A DNA stretch of 64,000 nucleotides, taken from Pseudorhodobacter ferrugineus DSM 5888 (GTDB lineage: Bacteria; Pseudomonadota; Alphaproteobacteria; Rhodobacterales; Rhodobacteraceae). Both the position numbers and the translations under genes were made by a program. The notes under the pieces were generated by a model. That model saw only the letters and a list, made by a program, of their open reading frames with translations. It made no database searches and had not been told where the DNA came from. This document shows positions 25,965 through 34,140 of the stretch, one piece after another. The stretch is from assembly GCF_000420745.1 (NCBI RefSeq), contig NZ_ATVN01000011.1, positions 62,001-126,000 of the forward strand, given 5' to 3'. Position 1 is the first letter of the stretch. Every line of letters begins with the position of its first letter.

Positions 25965-26735
25965 ATGCCCAGATATGCACTGAAAATCGAATATGACGGC
26001 GGACCGTTCAATGGCTGGCAGCGCCAGGCCGAGGGGCAACCCACGGTTCAAGGCGCGATTGAAGCTGCTTTGGCGCGGCTGGAAGACGGGCCGCATACGA
26101 TTGCCGCAGCAGGGCGCACCGATGCAGGGGTGCACGGATTGGGGCAAGTGGCCCATTGCGATTTGGCCAAGGACTGGGACACGTTTCGGCTGATGGGGGC
26201 GATTAACGCGCATCTGCGGCCCAGCCCCGTGTCTGTCGTGGCCTGTGCCTTGGTCGATGACACGTTTCACGCGCGGTTTTCGGCGGTGGAACGGCGCTAT
26301 CTGTTCCGGCTTGTAACCCGCCGCGCGCCTGTGACCCATGATCGCGGGTTGGTCTGGCAGGTCGGGCATGATCTGGATCTGACGGCGATGCGGTACGGGG
26401 CGGCGCATCTGATCGGGCTGCATGATTTCACCACCTTTCGGTCAAGCATGTGCCAATCGGCCTCGCCCATCAAAACCATGGACGAGATTGAGATTGAGGA
26501 ACGTGGCTACCCCGATGGCCGCGAGTACCGCTTTTCGCTGCGTGCGCGGTCATTTCTACACAATCAGGTCAGGTCTTTTGTGGGTACGCTGGAACGCGTT
26601 GGTGCGGGCGCGTGGCACCCAGAGCAAGTGGCCGAAGCCTTGGCCGCCAAAGATCGCGCCGCTTGTGGGCCAGTATGCCCGCCGCAAGGGTTGTATTTGA
26701 ATGGGGTGGGATACCCTGTGGATCCCTTTGCCTGA
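25965..26735 (+). CDS. truA: tRNA pseudouridine(38-40) synthase TruA
   Basis: 256 residues; catalytic Asp53 is in [16 protein letters not shown], with the N-terminal [21 protein letters not shown] and C-terminal [17 protein letters not shown] blocks of the family. It isomerises uridines in the anticodon stem of tRNAs. GGAG is 6 bases before the ATG. Single gene, divergent from the YcjX-like gene. Confidence 0.96.
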   Translation: MPRYALKIEYDGGPFNGWQRQAEGQPTVQGAIEAALARLEDGPHTIAAAGRTDAGVHGLGQVAHCDLAKDWDTFRLMGAINAHLRPSPVSVVACALVDDTFHARFSAVERRYLFRLVTRRAPVTHDRGLVWQVGHDLDLTAMRYGAAHLIGLHDFTTFRSSMCQSASPIKTMDEIEIEERGYPDGREYRFSLRARSFLHNQVRSFVGTLERVGAGAWHPEQVAEALAAKDRAACGPVCPPQGLYLNGVGYPVDPFA

Positions 26736-26795
26736 CATGCGCTTGCGGCTTGATCGGTAGCGGGGGCTGTCTGCCCCCCTGGCCTTGCGGCCATT

Positions 26796-26824
26796 CCCCC
26801 CGAGGATATTTTTGCCGAAAAGAA
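26796..26824 (+). repeat. CCCCCCGAGGATATTT-type element, copy 1
   Basis: 29 bp reading CCCCCCGAGGATATTT, then TTG, then CCGAAAAGAA. It follows truA on the coding strand. An exact inverted copy is at 26957-26985 and a diverged one at 49247-49274. Confidence 0.7.
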
Positions 26825-26956
26825 ATCGCAGGGGTCCAGCACCCCATCGGGGATTACCTCCAGCGACGGGGTGCTTTCTCTCCGGGCGGTCATCGGCTTC
26901 CCAGCCTGTACCGCATCCATAGCCTATTCGGACAAGGTTAATATTTTCTGACCGAA

Positions 26957-26985
26957 TTCTTTTCGGCAAAAATATCCTCGGGGGG
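26957..26985 (-). repeat. CCCCCCGAGGATATTT-type element, copy 2 (inverted)
   Basis: On the minus strand this repeats 26796-26824 base for base. It follows the stop of the minus-strand exonuclease gene in the same relative orientation as copy 1 follows truA, so each convergent gene ends with its own copy. Confidence 0.7.
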
Positions 26986-27048
26986 TGAATTGGCCTTAAG
27001 GCCAAGAGGGGGCGTGAGCGCCCCCTGCCACCGCTGCCGCATATCCCG

Positions 27049-29151
27049 TCAGTTCAGATCCTTTAGCAACCGGCCGTGGCGGCGCAGTTCAGTCAGGACC
27101 GCGCCAAAGCTGGTAAGCCCGCGCCCTTGCAGCATTGGCAACAGCTTGAGGAACGCATCCGCCGTGGCCACGCTGTCGCCAATTGCCGTGTGGCGGGCCT
27201 CTTCGGGGATGGTGATCGACAGGCGGTGGGTCAGCGCGTCAAGGCTGTGGTCTTCGTGCTGGCCAAACACCACCGCAGACAGCAAGACGGTGTCAAGAAT
27301 AGGGTTGTCGAACCGCGCACCGATGGCGAGTTCGTGGCGGCGCAGGAATTCCATATCAAAGGGCGCGTTATGAGCGATCAGCACCGCGCCTTCGGCAAAT
27401 TTGTGAAAGGCGCGGCCTGCCACGCCGATATCGGGGGCGTTTTGGACCATTGCTTCGGTGATTCCGTGCACCACGGTCGAGGCGGAGGGGATAGACCGCC
27501 CCGGATTGACCAGCATGTCAAACACTTCGGCCTCGACCCGTTTGCCGTTGACGATGCGCACGGCGGCGATTTGTACGATCTCATCGCCTTGGTTCGGCAG
27601 CAATCCTGTGGTTTCGGTGTCGAACACCACATAGGTCAAATCCGCAAGCGCGGCATCGGCCACCTTTTCGTTCCGCGCCTTGCTCAACAGGTCAAAATCA
27701 TAAACCACCGCCCGCGCGATGGGTTTCGGGCGCGGGCCTGCGCGGCGTGCGATGCGGATGGGCAGGCAGATGCATTGCCGGCCCCCGGCCAGTGTTTCGG
27801 GCCAGATATCGGTGGCATGGCCGGTCAGGACATGTCGGCCCGTTATGCCCGGGATGTCATCATCCAAGGGCGCATCCAGCCATCGTTCCAACTGCGCCAC
27901 CCGCAGCGGAGCACCGTTCCAACACAGCCGCAACAAGGCGTCGGTGCTGTCTTCTGCGACGGTCAAGTCGAACGCCCGCGTGTTGGCAGCCTCTGCGAGA
28001 CCAAGGGTCACCCGCGCCAAAAGCGAAACCACCTCGAACCCGTCGCAGCGCAGCAGCAGCGGTGCATCCGCCGCGCTGAGCGTCAAACCTTGGGCCTCAA
28101 GCCGGGCGCGCAGACCATCGGTCAGATCTGCGATGCGCTGGGGGGAACGGGGGGCAACGTCTTGCCGCCCTTCCTCTTGCCGCGCTGCGAGGTCTTTGAC
28201 AGCGAGGCTTAGCCCATCCACCTCGGCGCGCACGGCGGCGTCCATTTCATGCGGGATATCGGCGCCTTTGGGCAGAACGGACAGCAATGTGCCCAAGTTG
28301 GCGGCGGGGCGGCGCACGCGGTCTAGCACGTCGGCCAGCAGAGCCTCGCGTTTGGCATGGGCGGCCAGATCGGCAGTAACGTCGCGCAATGTCAGGACAT
28401 AGCCGGGGGCGGCCGCGCCATCACTGGGCAAAAGCCGCATCCGGGCGGCGAGGATTTCGCTGCCGTCACGGGTGGCGCAAAGCAGGTCAGACGCGGCATC
28501 GGGGTCTTCCGCCTCGATCAGGCGGTGGTGGGCGTGGCGGATAGGGCCTTCGCGCAGGTAGTCAAACAGCTTGCGGTCCAGCCCCGGTGCGGCGCCTTGG
28601 GTGGCGGCGCCGATCAGGTCCACCGCCATGCCATTGTAAAACACCAGTTGGTGATCGCCCGAGCAAAGCAGCACACCGACGGGGACATCGGACAACAGCG
28701 CCGCAAGCCGGTTTTTTTCGGATGAAAGGCGAGTGGTTTCGCGGGCCACGGCCTCGGCCAGCGCGTTGCGGGTTTCCGATAGGCTGTGCGCGGTGGCTTG
28801 AGCGGCGGGGGCAAGATCGCCCAGATAGCGCGCGACAGTCGGATCCATCACCGCCGCCACATCGGCATGGGCGCGGGCGCGCAAGGCCCCTGCCAGCAGG
28901 TCGATGGGTTTGGAGACGTTCACGTCAAACAGATACCAGACCGCCGCCGTCAGCCCAACCACCCCAAAACTGCCGATCACGCCGCCTTGGACAAAGGCAT
29001 TCAAGCTGTCGGGTGCGCCAAGCCGCCGATAGCCGAGCATCAAGCCAAGGCACAAGAGCACCACCGCACCGATGGCGAGGGCGGCAAAGAACAAGAACAC
29101 CCTGACCCGCAGGCTGAGACCGTTAAGCGAGAATTTGGGATCAGAGGTCAT
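27049..29151 (-). CDS. membrane sensor (degenerate histidine-kinase-like) fused to DnaQ-type 3'-5' exonuclease
   Basis: 700 residues. Two transmembrane segments (about 17-40 and 57-72) are followed by a HAMP-like stretch (VNVSKPIDLLAGALRARAHADV), a PAS-like domain (LSDVPVGVLLCSGDHQLVFYNGMAVDLIG, about 150-270) and a DHp-like helix LADVLDRVRRPAANLGTLLSVL. The phospho-acceptor His expected there is absent, and no clear N/G1/G2 ATP boxes are seen. The C-terminal 190 residues are a complete DEDDh exonuclease: VVFDTETTG (Asp511, Glu513), HNAPFD (His594, Asp599) and HTAIGD (His654, Asp659). It is last in the acs-actP operon. I infer a membrane-bound nuclease or phosphodiesterase controlled by a sensor; the substrate is unknown. 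Confidence 0.85.
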   Translation of the reverse strand: MTSDPKFSLNGLSLRVRVFLFFAALAIGAVVLLCLGLMLGYRRLGAPDSLNAFVQGGVIGSFGVVGLTAAVWYLFDVNVSKPIDLLAGALRARAHADVAAVMDPTVARYLGDLAPAAQATAHSLSETRNALAEAVARETTRLSSEKNRLAALLSDVPVGVLLCSGDHQLVFYNGMAVDLIGAATQGAAPGLDRKLFDYLREGPIRHAHHRLIEAEDPDAASDLLCATRDGSEILAARMRLLPSDGAAAPGYVLTLRDVTADLAAHAKREALLADVLDRVRRPAANLGTLLSVLPKGADIPHEMDAAVRAEVDGLSLAVKDLAARQEEGRQDVAPRSPQRIADLTDGLRARLEAQGLTLSAADAPLLLRCDGFEVVSLLARVTLGLAEAANTRAFDLTVAEDSTDALLRLCWNGAPLRVAQLERWLDAPLDDDIPGITGRHVLTGHATDIWPETLAGGRQCICLPIRIARRAGPRPKPIARAVVYDFDLLSKARNEKVADAALADLTYVVFDTETTGLLPNQGDEIVQIAAVRIVNGKRVEAEVFDMLVNPGRSIPSASTVVHGITEAMVQNAPDIGVAGRAFHKFAEGAVLIAHNAPFDMEFLRRHELAIGARFDNPILDTVLLSAVVFGQHEDHSLDALTHRLSITIPEEARHTAIGDSVATADAFLKLLPMLQGRGLTSFGAVLTELRRHGRLLKDLN

Positions 29152-29221
29152 TACTGCCCCCGATCCGGCGCTTGGTATTGCGGCATGCTTGCATGGTCTG
29201 CCTTTCCGCGTTTTGTCTTTG

Positions 29222-29608
29222 TTAGCCTTCCAAAAGGCGGCGCACTTCGGCCCTGAGCTCTGTCAGTTCAAAGGGTTTCGAGATGAAGCCGTCAGCCCCC
29301 AAGGCCAGCCCTTTCTTGCGTTCGATTGCCGAGCCACGGGCGGTCATCATCAGGATTTTGATATCGGCCAAGTCGGGGTCCAGCCGCATGCCTTGGCAGA
29401 TTTCATAGCCAGACATTTCGGGCAGCATCACATCAAGCAGAACCAGATCAGGGTGCATGGTGCGGATGCGGGCCAGCGCCTCGCCGCCATTGGCCACGCG
29501 GTCATGGGCATAGCCTTCGCGGGTCATCAGGTAATCAAGCGCGAGGGCGATGTTGTCTTCATCCTCGACCACCAGAACGCTGTGCTGTTTTACCCCATCC
29601 GCAGGCAT
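29222..29608 (-). CDS. single-domain (CheY-like) response regulator
   Basis: 128 residues, receiver domain only. The acidic pocket is VLVVEDEDNIA, the phospho-acceptor is Asp59 in PDLVLLDVMLPEMSGYE, the Thr is in ILMMTARGSA and Lys111 is in GFISKPFELTELRAEV. No output domain is present, so it must signal by protein contact. It lies between the membrane protein (5 bp) and the exonuclease fusion (70 bp). Because the neighbouring sensor lacks its His, the phosphate donor is likely another kinase or a small phospho-donor. Confidence 0.92.
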   Translation of the reverse strand: MPADGVKQHSVLVVEDEDNIALALDYLMTREGYAHDRVANGGEALARIRTMHPDLVLLDVMLPEMSGYEICQGMRLDPDLADIKILMMTARGSAIERKKGLALGADGFISKPFELTELRAEVRRLLEG

Positions 29609-29613
29609 GGTCC

Positions 29614-30135
29614 CTACCCCTCTGTGCAGGCTGCGCGTTGCAGCTCGTCTTCTTGTCCGACATCCATCCAGTCGCCGCCTGTCAGCGTGCCATCGGGGGC
29701 AAGCTCCACCCCTTCGATTAGATCGGCGCGCTTGCCGCCTGCGCAGTCAAAGGCCACGGGAATACGGCGTGTCGGCGTCCAGCGTTGAACCAGCAGCACT
29801 TCGGCCATACGGAAATTCGGATTGCCAGGGCTTTTGACCAGCCCTGTCCCGTCAAGGGCAGCAAAGCGCGATGACACGGGAAAGAGATAGGTCCAAGGGC
29901 GGTAGGCCACGCGGTCAACGGGCGACGACAGGATGATCACCTGTTCGGGCAGCGCATCGGTGGTGCGGATGTACCATGTGTATTCGTTCCAGACCGAAAA
30001 CATCAACATCCCAAGCCCGATTGAGGCCGGAAGTGTCCATTTAGGCATGCGGCCCTTGGACAAATGGCGCACGATCACGACAAAGCCGAGAAGGCCCAAT
30101 CCGGCCGCAAAGGTGGCAATATAGTCCATTAACAT
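29614..30135 (-). CDS. hypothetical membrane protein of the acetate cluster
   Basis: 173 residues. Two hydrophobic segments at the N-terminus (YIATFAAGLGLLGFVVIVRHL and WTLPASIGLGMLMFSVWNEY) precede a soluble periplasmic-type domain (WYIRTTDALPEQVIILSSPVDRVAYRPWTYLFP). The C-terminus ends DWMDVGQEDELQRAACTEG. The start could be 30135 (MLMDYI) or 30129 (MDYI); neither has a strong Shine-Dalgarno. It lies 13 bp after the DUF294 gene. I recognise no domain; its place in the operon suggests a role with the transporter or the signalling module. Confidence 0.75.
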   Translation of the reverse strand: MLMDYIATFAAGLGLLGFVVIVRHLSKGRMPKWTLPASIGLGMLMFSVWNEYTWYIRTTDALPEQVIILSSPVDRVAYRPWTYLFPVSSRFAALDGTGLVKSPGNPNFRMAEVLLVQRWTPTRRIPVAFDCAGGKRADLIEGVELAPDGTLTGGDWMDVGQEDELQRAACTEG

Positions 30136-30148
30136 AAGTCTTTTACTT

Positions 30149-31966
30149 TCAAGAACGTGTCCCCCGGGCCTGACCGATGGCGGATTGCATTGTGCGCACC
30201 ACGACAAACGCATCGCGCAGATGCGAGCGTTCAAAGTCTGACAGGTCAGACGGTGCCATAAAGTTATCGGGCTTCCGGCCCGAACGAATGAGACGTGCCT
30301 GATTTTGCAGGCGGATTTCGGCGATCATATCATAGGCCTCGATCAGATCACGCGCGCCCGAGACCGAGATCACGCCGGCCTCTTCGGCGGCAAGCAGGCG
30401 GGCGCGGGTGTTCACGGCTGTGCCTTTGCCGATGAGCGCATAAACGCGGCCCAGATCGGTGACAGGCACCACACCCGAATGTTTCAGGTCGATATGGTTT
30501 TTATACTCGCCCGAGCGGATGGTGGCAAAACCGCGCAACAGGCCAAGGGGAGGCGAATGGGTTAGGCTGTTTCCCACCATATGGGCCACAAAGATTGAAT
30601 TTTGCGACGCCTTTTCAAGGGTTTCCATCTGCAAATCGCGGAACAGGCTGACGGCGCCACCGATGGGGCGCAGGTCGAACATCACAGAGGCGAGCATCTG
30701 CGCCTTTGGGTCGGGGGTCGCGATCCATTTGCGGAAATATTCGCGCCACACGCGCACGGGTTGACACCAAATCGGGTTGGTCGCCATCATGTCGCCGGGG
30801 CAATAGAAATAACCCGCAGCATCCAACCCATCGCTAACGAATTTCGCAAGGGCTGTGAAATAGGGCATGTCAGCATCAGTTACGCTGTCATCCAGCATCA
30901 GGCAGTTGTCCTGATCAGAGACGCCGGTTTGTTCCTGCCGGCCTTGGCTGCCGCAAGCCAGCCAAAGATAAGGCACAGGGGCGGGGCCAAGCTGTGCCTC
31001 GGCCAAAGCCAGCAGGCGGCGGGTGACGGTATCGGCGATATCGGTGATCAGGCGTGTGACCACCTCATGCGCGTTATTCGAGCCGACAAGCTGCACCAAA
31101 AGCGCTGGGATGCGGGCGGTGACGGCGGCCATATCGGCCACGGTTTCGGCCATTGCCGCGTCGCGCACAAGGCTGGCCGAAGAGACGGCGGCAAAGCGCG
31201 TGAGGTCCGTTTGCGTGACCATGCCGACAAGGCGGTCGCCTTCGACAACCGGCAAATGGCCGATGCGGCGTTCCAACATGATGTGCAGGATGTCAGACCC
31301 GAGGTCTTCGGGGGAAAGAGCGACCGGATCGCGGGTCATGATGCCCGCCACGGGGCTGGACGGGTCAAGCCCAATGGCCAGCACTTTGTTGGTCATATCG
31401 CGGGTGGTGACGATGCCGACAAAGCGGTCATCCTCGACGACCCCAAGACTGGACACATGCTTGTCGCGCATTTTCGCGGCCGCAGTCCGAATGGTGTCAT
31501 CGGGGCCAATGGTGACGGGTTTCCGCGCCATCAGGTCGGCGACCTTTTGGGTGGTCAGATCCGAACCGCGCGCCTCAATGCTGCGGCCACGGCTGAAAAA
31601 GCGGGCGAATGCAGGGGAGTTGGCGATGAGGCGTTTGAATTCGGCGGTGGGCAGCATCAGTGCCACGGTGTCTTCGGTTGCGCGGGCTGTTGTGACAGCA
31701 AGGCCATCACGCAGCAAACCACGTTCGCCAAAGGAATTTCGGGGGCCAAGAAGCGACACAAGCCCGCCGGACGGTTCCAGCACCTCTACCGAGCCGCGCT
31801 TGACCAGATACAACCCATCAAGGGGGGCGCCTGTTTGGTAAATCGAGTCTCCGGCAGCATATTCGCGGCGGTCGAAAAGCCCTGCAACGCGCACCAGATC
31901 GTCCTTTGACAACGTGTCATAGGGGTGGACAGTTTCCAGAAAGCTGATGATCGCGGATTGCGTCAT
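30149..31966 (-). CDS. cNMP-binding / CBS / DUF294 nucleotidyltransferase-like protein
   Basis: 605 residues in four blocks: cyclic-nucleotide-binding fold (YAAGDSIYQTGAPLDGLYLVKRGSVEVL, about 35-62), paired CBS domains (about 145-265, with RDKHVSSLGVVEDDRFVGIVTTRDM and MLERRIGHLPVVEGDRLVGMVT), a DUF294 nucleotidyltransferase domain with WLACGSQGRQEQTGVSDQDNCLML (GS-x-x-R-x-E and D-x-D core), and a DUF294 C-terminal helical domain. The set-up is GlnD-like and suggests nucleotide sensing. The ATG at 31966 is chosen because the fold starts there. Genes of this type commonly sit next to ActP-like symporters; the biochemical role is not settled. Confidence 0.88.
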   Translation of the reverse strand: MTQSAIISFLETVHPYDTLSKDDLVRVAGLFDRREYAAGDSIYQTGAPLDGLYLVKRGSVEVLEPSGGLVSLLGPRNSFGERGLLRDGLAVTTARATEDTVALMLPTAEFKRLIANSPAFARFFSRGRSIEARGSDLTTQKVADLMARKPVTIGPDDTIRTAAAKMRDKHVSSLGVVEDDRFVGIVTTRDMTNKVLAIGLDPSSPVAGIMTRDPVALSPEDLGSDILHIMLERRIGHLPVVEGDRLVGMVTQTDLTRFAAVSSASLVRDAAMAETVADMAAVTARIPALLVQLVGSNNAHEVVTRLITDIADTVTRRLLALAEAQLGPAPVPYLWLACGSQGRQEQTGVSDQDNCLMLDDSVTDADMPYFTALAKFVSDGLDAAGYFYCPGDMMATNPIWCQPVRVWREYFRKWIATPDPKAQMLASVMFDLRPIGGAVSLFRDLQMETLEKASQNSIFVAHMVGNSLTHSPPLGLLRGFATIRSGEYKNHIDLKHSGVVPVTDLGRVYALIGKGTAVNTRARLLAAEEAGVISVSGARDLIEAYDMIAEIRLQNQARLIRSGRKPDNFMAPSDLSDFERSHLRDAFVVVRTMQSAIGQARGTRS

Positions 31967-32000
31967 GTTTATTTCCGTTGTCCTGATATTCAAAGGGGAA

Positions 32001-32026
32001 CGCCCCCCGGTATAAACCGGAGGGCG
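32001..32026 (-). promoter_or_regulatory. intercistronic hairpin between actP-like gene and DUF294 gene
   Basis: CGCCCCCCGGT / ACCGGAGGGCG form an 11-position stem with one mismatch around an ATAA loop, directly after the symporter stop. Without a T run it is more likely an mRNA-stability or partial-termination element than a full terminator; it would lower expression of the signalling genes relative to the transporter. Confidence 0.6.
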
Positions 32027-32035
32027 CAATCGGTG

Positions 32036-33805
32036 TTAGTGGCCGGTTGCAGCGCCCGCGCCTTTTGGCACGCGGATCGATTCAACCAGATCCTGCACGT
32101 CCTGTGGAGGCGGCGAGGTCATCATCGACACAGCATAGGCAACTGCAAAGTTAGCCAAGGCGCCGATTGGGCCAAAGGATGCTGGCGGGATACCGAACAA
32201 GAAGTTCGACGCCGTGTTTTCCAGCAAATTCGTACCTGGGATAAAGAACATACCCAAGTAGGTGAACAGGTAACCACAGGTGATAACAAGACCAGCCAAC
32301 ATACCCAAGGTCGCACCCATCGCGTTGATCCGCTTGGAGAAGATCCCCATCATCAAGGACGGGAAGATCGTCGCCGCTGCCAGACCAAAGGCCAAGGCCA
32401 CGGTTTGCGCCGCAAAGCCGGGAGGATTAAGCCCCAACCATGTTGCCACCACGATTGCACCCGCCATCGAGATACGGGCAGCAAGCAATTCGCCCTTTTC
32501 CGAGATGTTCGGGTTCAAGTATGACTTGATCAAGTCGTGGCTGATGGCCGAAGAAATAGCCAACAGCAGGCCCGCTGCGGTCGACAAAGCAGCTGCAAGG
32601 CCGCCTGCCGCGATCAGCGCAATTACCCAGCCTGGAAGCTGTGCAATTTCAGGGTTCGCCAGAACAAGGATATCGTTGTTATAGGTGAACTCGGAACCAG
32701 TCCAACCACGCTCGGCTGCGGTTGCTGCAAAGCCTTCGTTCTTGTCGTTGTAGAACTGGATACGGCCATCGCCGTTCTTGTCCTCAAACTTCAACAGGCC
32801 AGTAACTTCCCAGTTGCGCATCCACTGTGGGCGCTCTTCGTACAGAACAGCTTCAGCTTGGGTGCCTTGTGGGTAGATGGTGGAGATGACGTTCAAGCGC
32901 GCCATTGCACCAACAGCCGGGGCCGACAGGTACAAAAGCGAGATGAACACCAGTGCCCAACCAGCCGACCAACGCGCATCGGATACCTTTGGAACGGTAA
33001 AGAAGCGGATGATGACGTGTGGCAGACCGGCAGTACCGATCATCAGTGACAAGGTGAACAGGAACATATTGAACATAGAGGTGTTCAGCGTGGTATACTG
33101 CGCAAAGCCCAGTTCAGTCACAACCTGGTCAAGCTTGGTCAACAGCGGCAAGCCGGATTCGATATGTGTGCTGAACAGACCCAGACCCGGGATCGGGTTA
33201 CCGGTCAGCTGCAACGAGATGAAGATCGCTGGAATGGTGTAGGCGATGATCAAAACGCAATACTGTGCAACCTGCGTGTAGGTGATGCCCTTCATCCCGC
33301 CCAAAACGGCATAGATGAACACGATCGCCGACGCGATATAAAGGCCAGTGTCGCTTTCAACTTCCAAAAAGCGCGAGAAGGCAACGCCTGCACCGGTCAT
33401 CTGGCCGATAACATAGGTTACCGAAATGATGATCAGCGAGATAACGGCAACCATACGGGCCTTTTGGCTGTAGAAACGGTCACCGATAAACTGCGGCACT
33501 GTGAACTTGCCGAATTTGCGCAGGTAGGGTGCCAAAAGCAGCGCCAACAGCACGTAGCCGCCCGTCCAACCCATCAGGAAGGTCGAGTTGCCGTAACCGA
33601 CAGCAGCGATAAGGCCCGCCATCGAGATAAAGGAAGCCGCCGACATCCAGTCAGCCGCTGTGGCCATACCGTTCAGAACAGGGTGTACGCCCTGACCTGC
33701 AGCATAAAATTCAGCCGTGGTCCCGGCGCGGGCCCAAATGGCGATACCGATGTAGAGCGCGAAAGACCCGCCTACAAAGATAAGGTTTAGGGTATATTGA
33801 TCCAT
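32036..33805 (-). CDS. actP: sodium:solute symporter, ActP-like (acetate/carboxylate)
   Basis: 589 residues with about 13 transmembrane segments. SSS-family blocks are FYAAGQGVHPVLNGMATAADWMSAASFISMAGLI near the N-terminus (the Na-binding TM1 region), GGMKGITYTQVAQYCVLI, and the conserved ALSTAAGLLLAISSAISHDL. A polar insert of about 75 residues (KFEDKNGDGRIQFYNDKNEGF) sits in an outer loop and contains a DxNxDGxI EF-hand-like stretch. Linkage to acs and to the DUF4212 partner supports a short-chain carboxylate substrate such as acetate, propionate or pyruvate; actual specificity is not visible. Confidence 0.88.
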   Translation of the reverse strand: MDQYTLNLIFVGGSFALYIGIAIWARAGTTAEFYAAGQGVHPVLNGMATAADWMSAASFISMAGLIAAVGYGNSTFLMGWTGGYVLLALLLAPYLRKFGKFTVPQFIGDRFYSQKARMVAVISLIIISVTYVIGQMTGAGVAFSRFLEVESDTGLYIASAIVFIYAVLGGMKGITYTQVAQYCVLIIAYTIPAIFISLQLTGNPIPGLGLFSTHIESGLPLLTKLDQVVTELGFAQYTTLNTSMFNMFLFTLSLMIGTAGLPHVIIRFFTVPKVSDARWSAGWALVFISLLYLSAPAVGAMARLNVISTIYPQGTQAEAVLYEERPQWMRNWEVTGLLKFEDKNGDGRIQFYNDKNEGFAATAAERGWTGSEFTYNNDILVLANPEIAQLPGWVIALIAAGGLAAALSTAAGLLLAISSAISHDLIKSYLNPNISEKGELLAARISMAGAIVVATWLGLNPPGFAAQTVALAFGLAAATIFPSLMMGIFSKRINAMGATLGMLAGLVITCGYLFTYLGMFFIPGTNLLENTASNFLFGIPPASFGPIGALANFAVAYAVSMMTSPPPQDVQDLVESIRVPKGAGAATGH

Positions 33806-33817
33806 CTGTTCCGATCC

Positions 33818-34075
33818 TTATTCTTCAACGCCGTGTTCGGCATCGACCTTGTTCATTTTCCACGCGTAGAAGAAAATGAGGCCGAGGAACACGAGAATTG
33901 AGCCCTGCTGGGCAAACCAGAAGCCGAGGTCAGTGCCCCCGACAGCGATGCCCGACAGCATGGGCCGTAGTAGAATGCCAAGCCCGAAGGACGCGACAAA
34001 CCAGATTACCATGCAGATGGTAATGATCCGGATGTTCGCGGCCCAATAGGCGTTGGACGATGTTTTGTCCGCCAT
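33818..34075 (-). CDS. DUF4212 small subunit of sodium/substrate symporter
   Basis: 85 residues with two membrane segments (IRIITICMVIWFVASFGLGILL and GSILVFLGLIFFYAWKMNKV). Short acidic C-terminus KVDAEHGVEE. DUF4212 proteins precede and probably assist the adjacent symporter of the ActP type. GGGAG is 8 bases upstream of the ATG; only 12 bp separate it from the symporter. Confidence 0.92.
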   Translation of the reverse strand: MADKTSSNAYWAANIRIITICMVIWFVASFGLGILLRPMLSGIAVGGTDLGFWFAQQGSILVFLGLIFFYAWKMNKVDAEHGVEE

Positions 34076-34105
34076 TTGCGTTACTCCCTGTTTTTGTTCT
34101 CTCGA

Positions 34106-34130
34106 CCACTTTTCCAGAACAGAAAAGTGG
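34106..34130 (-). promoter_or_regulatory. intercistronic hairpin between adk and DUF4212 gene
   Basis: CCACTTTTC / GAAAAGTGG, a perfect 9-bp stem with a 7-base loop, 10 bp after the adk stop and about 30 bp before the DUF4212 start. No T run. Like the hairpin at 32001 it marks a segment border within the operon. Confidence 0.6.
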
Positions 34131-34140
34131 CCGTCCCTCC

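Larger units (their letters stand above)
26736..27048. other. convergent intergenic region with inverted repeats
   Basis: 313 bp between truA and the exonuclease gene, with no gene inside. It is nearly filled by structure: two inverted copies of a 29-bp element (26796-26824 and 26957-26985), GGCC-rich motifs outside each, a GCACCCC / GGGGTGC pair between them (about 26839-26874) and GGGGGCG-TGA-GCGCCCCC at about 27007-27026. Confidence 0.6.

Noticed and set aside
27076-28212. A 378-codon plus-strand frame
   Set aside because: Antisense to the exonuclease fusion gene; no domain recognised.
30602-31909. A 435-codon plus-strand frame
   Set aside because: Antisense to the DUF294 gene; His/Gly/Gln-rich without recognisable fold.
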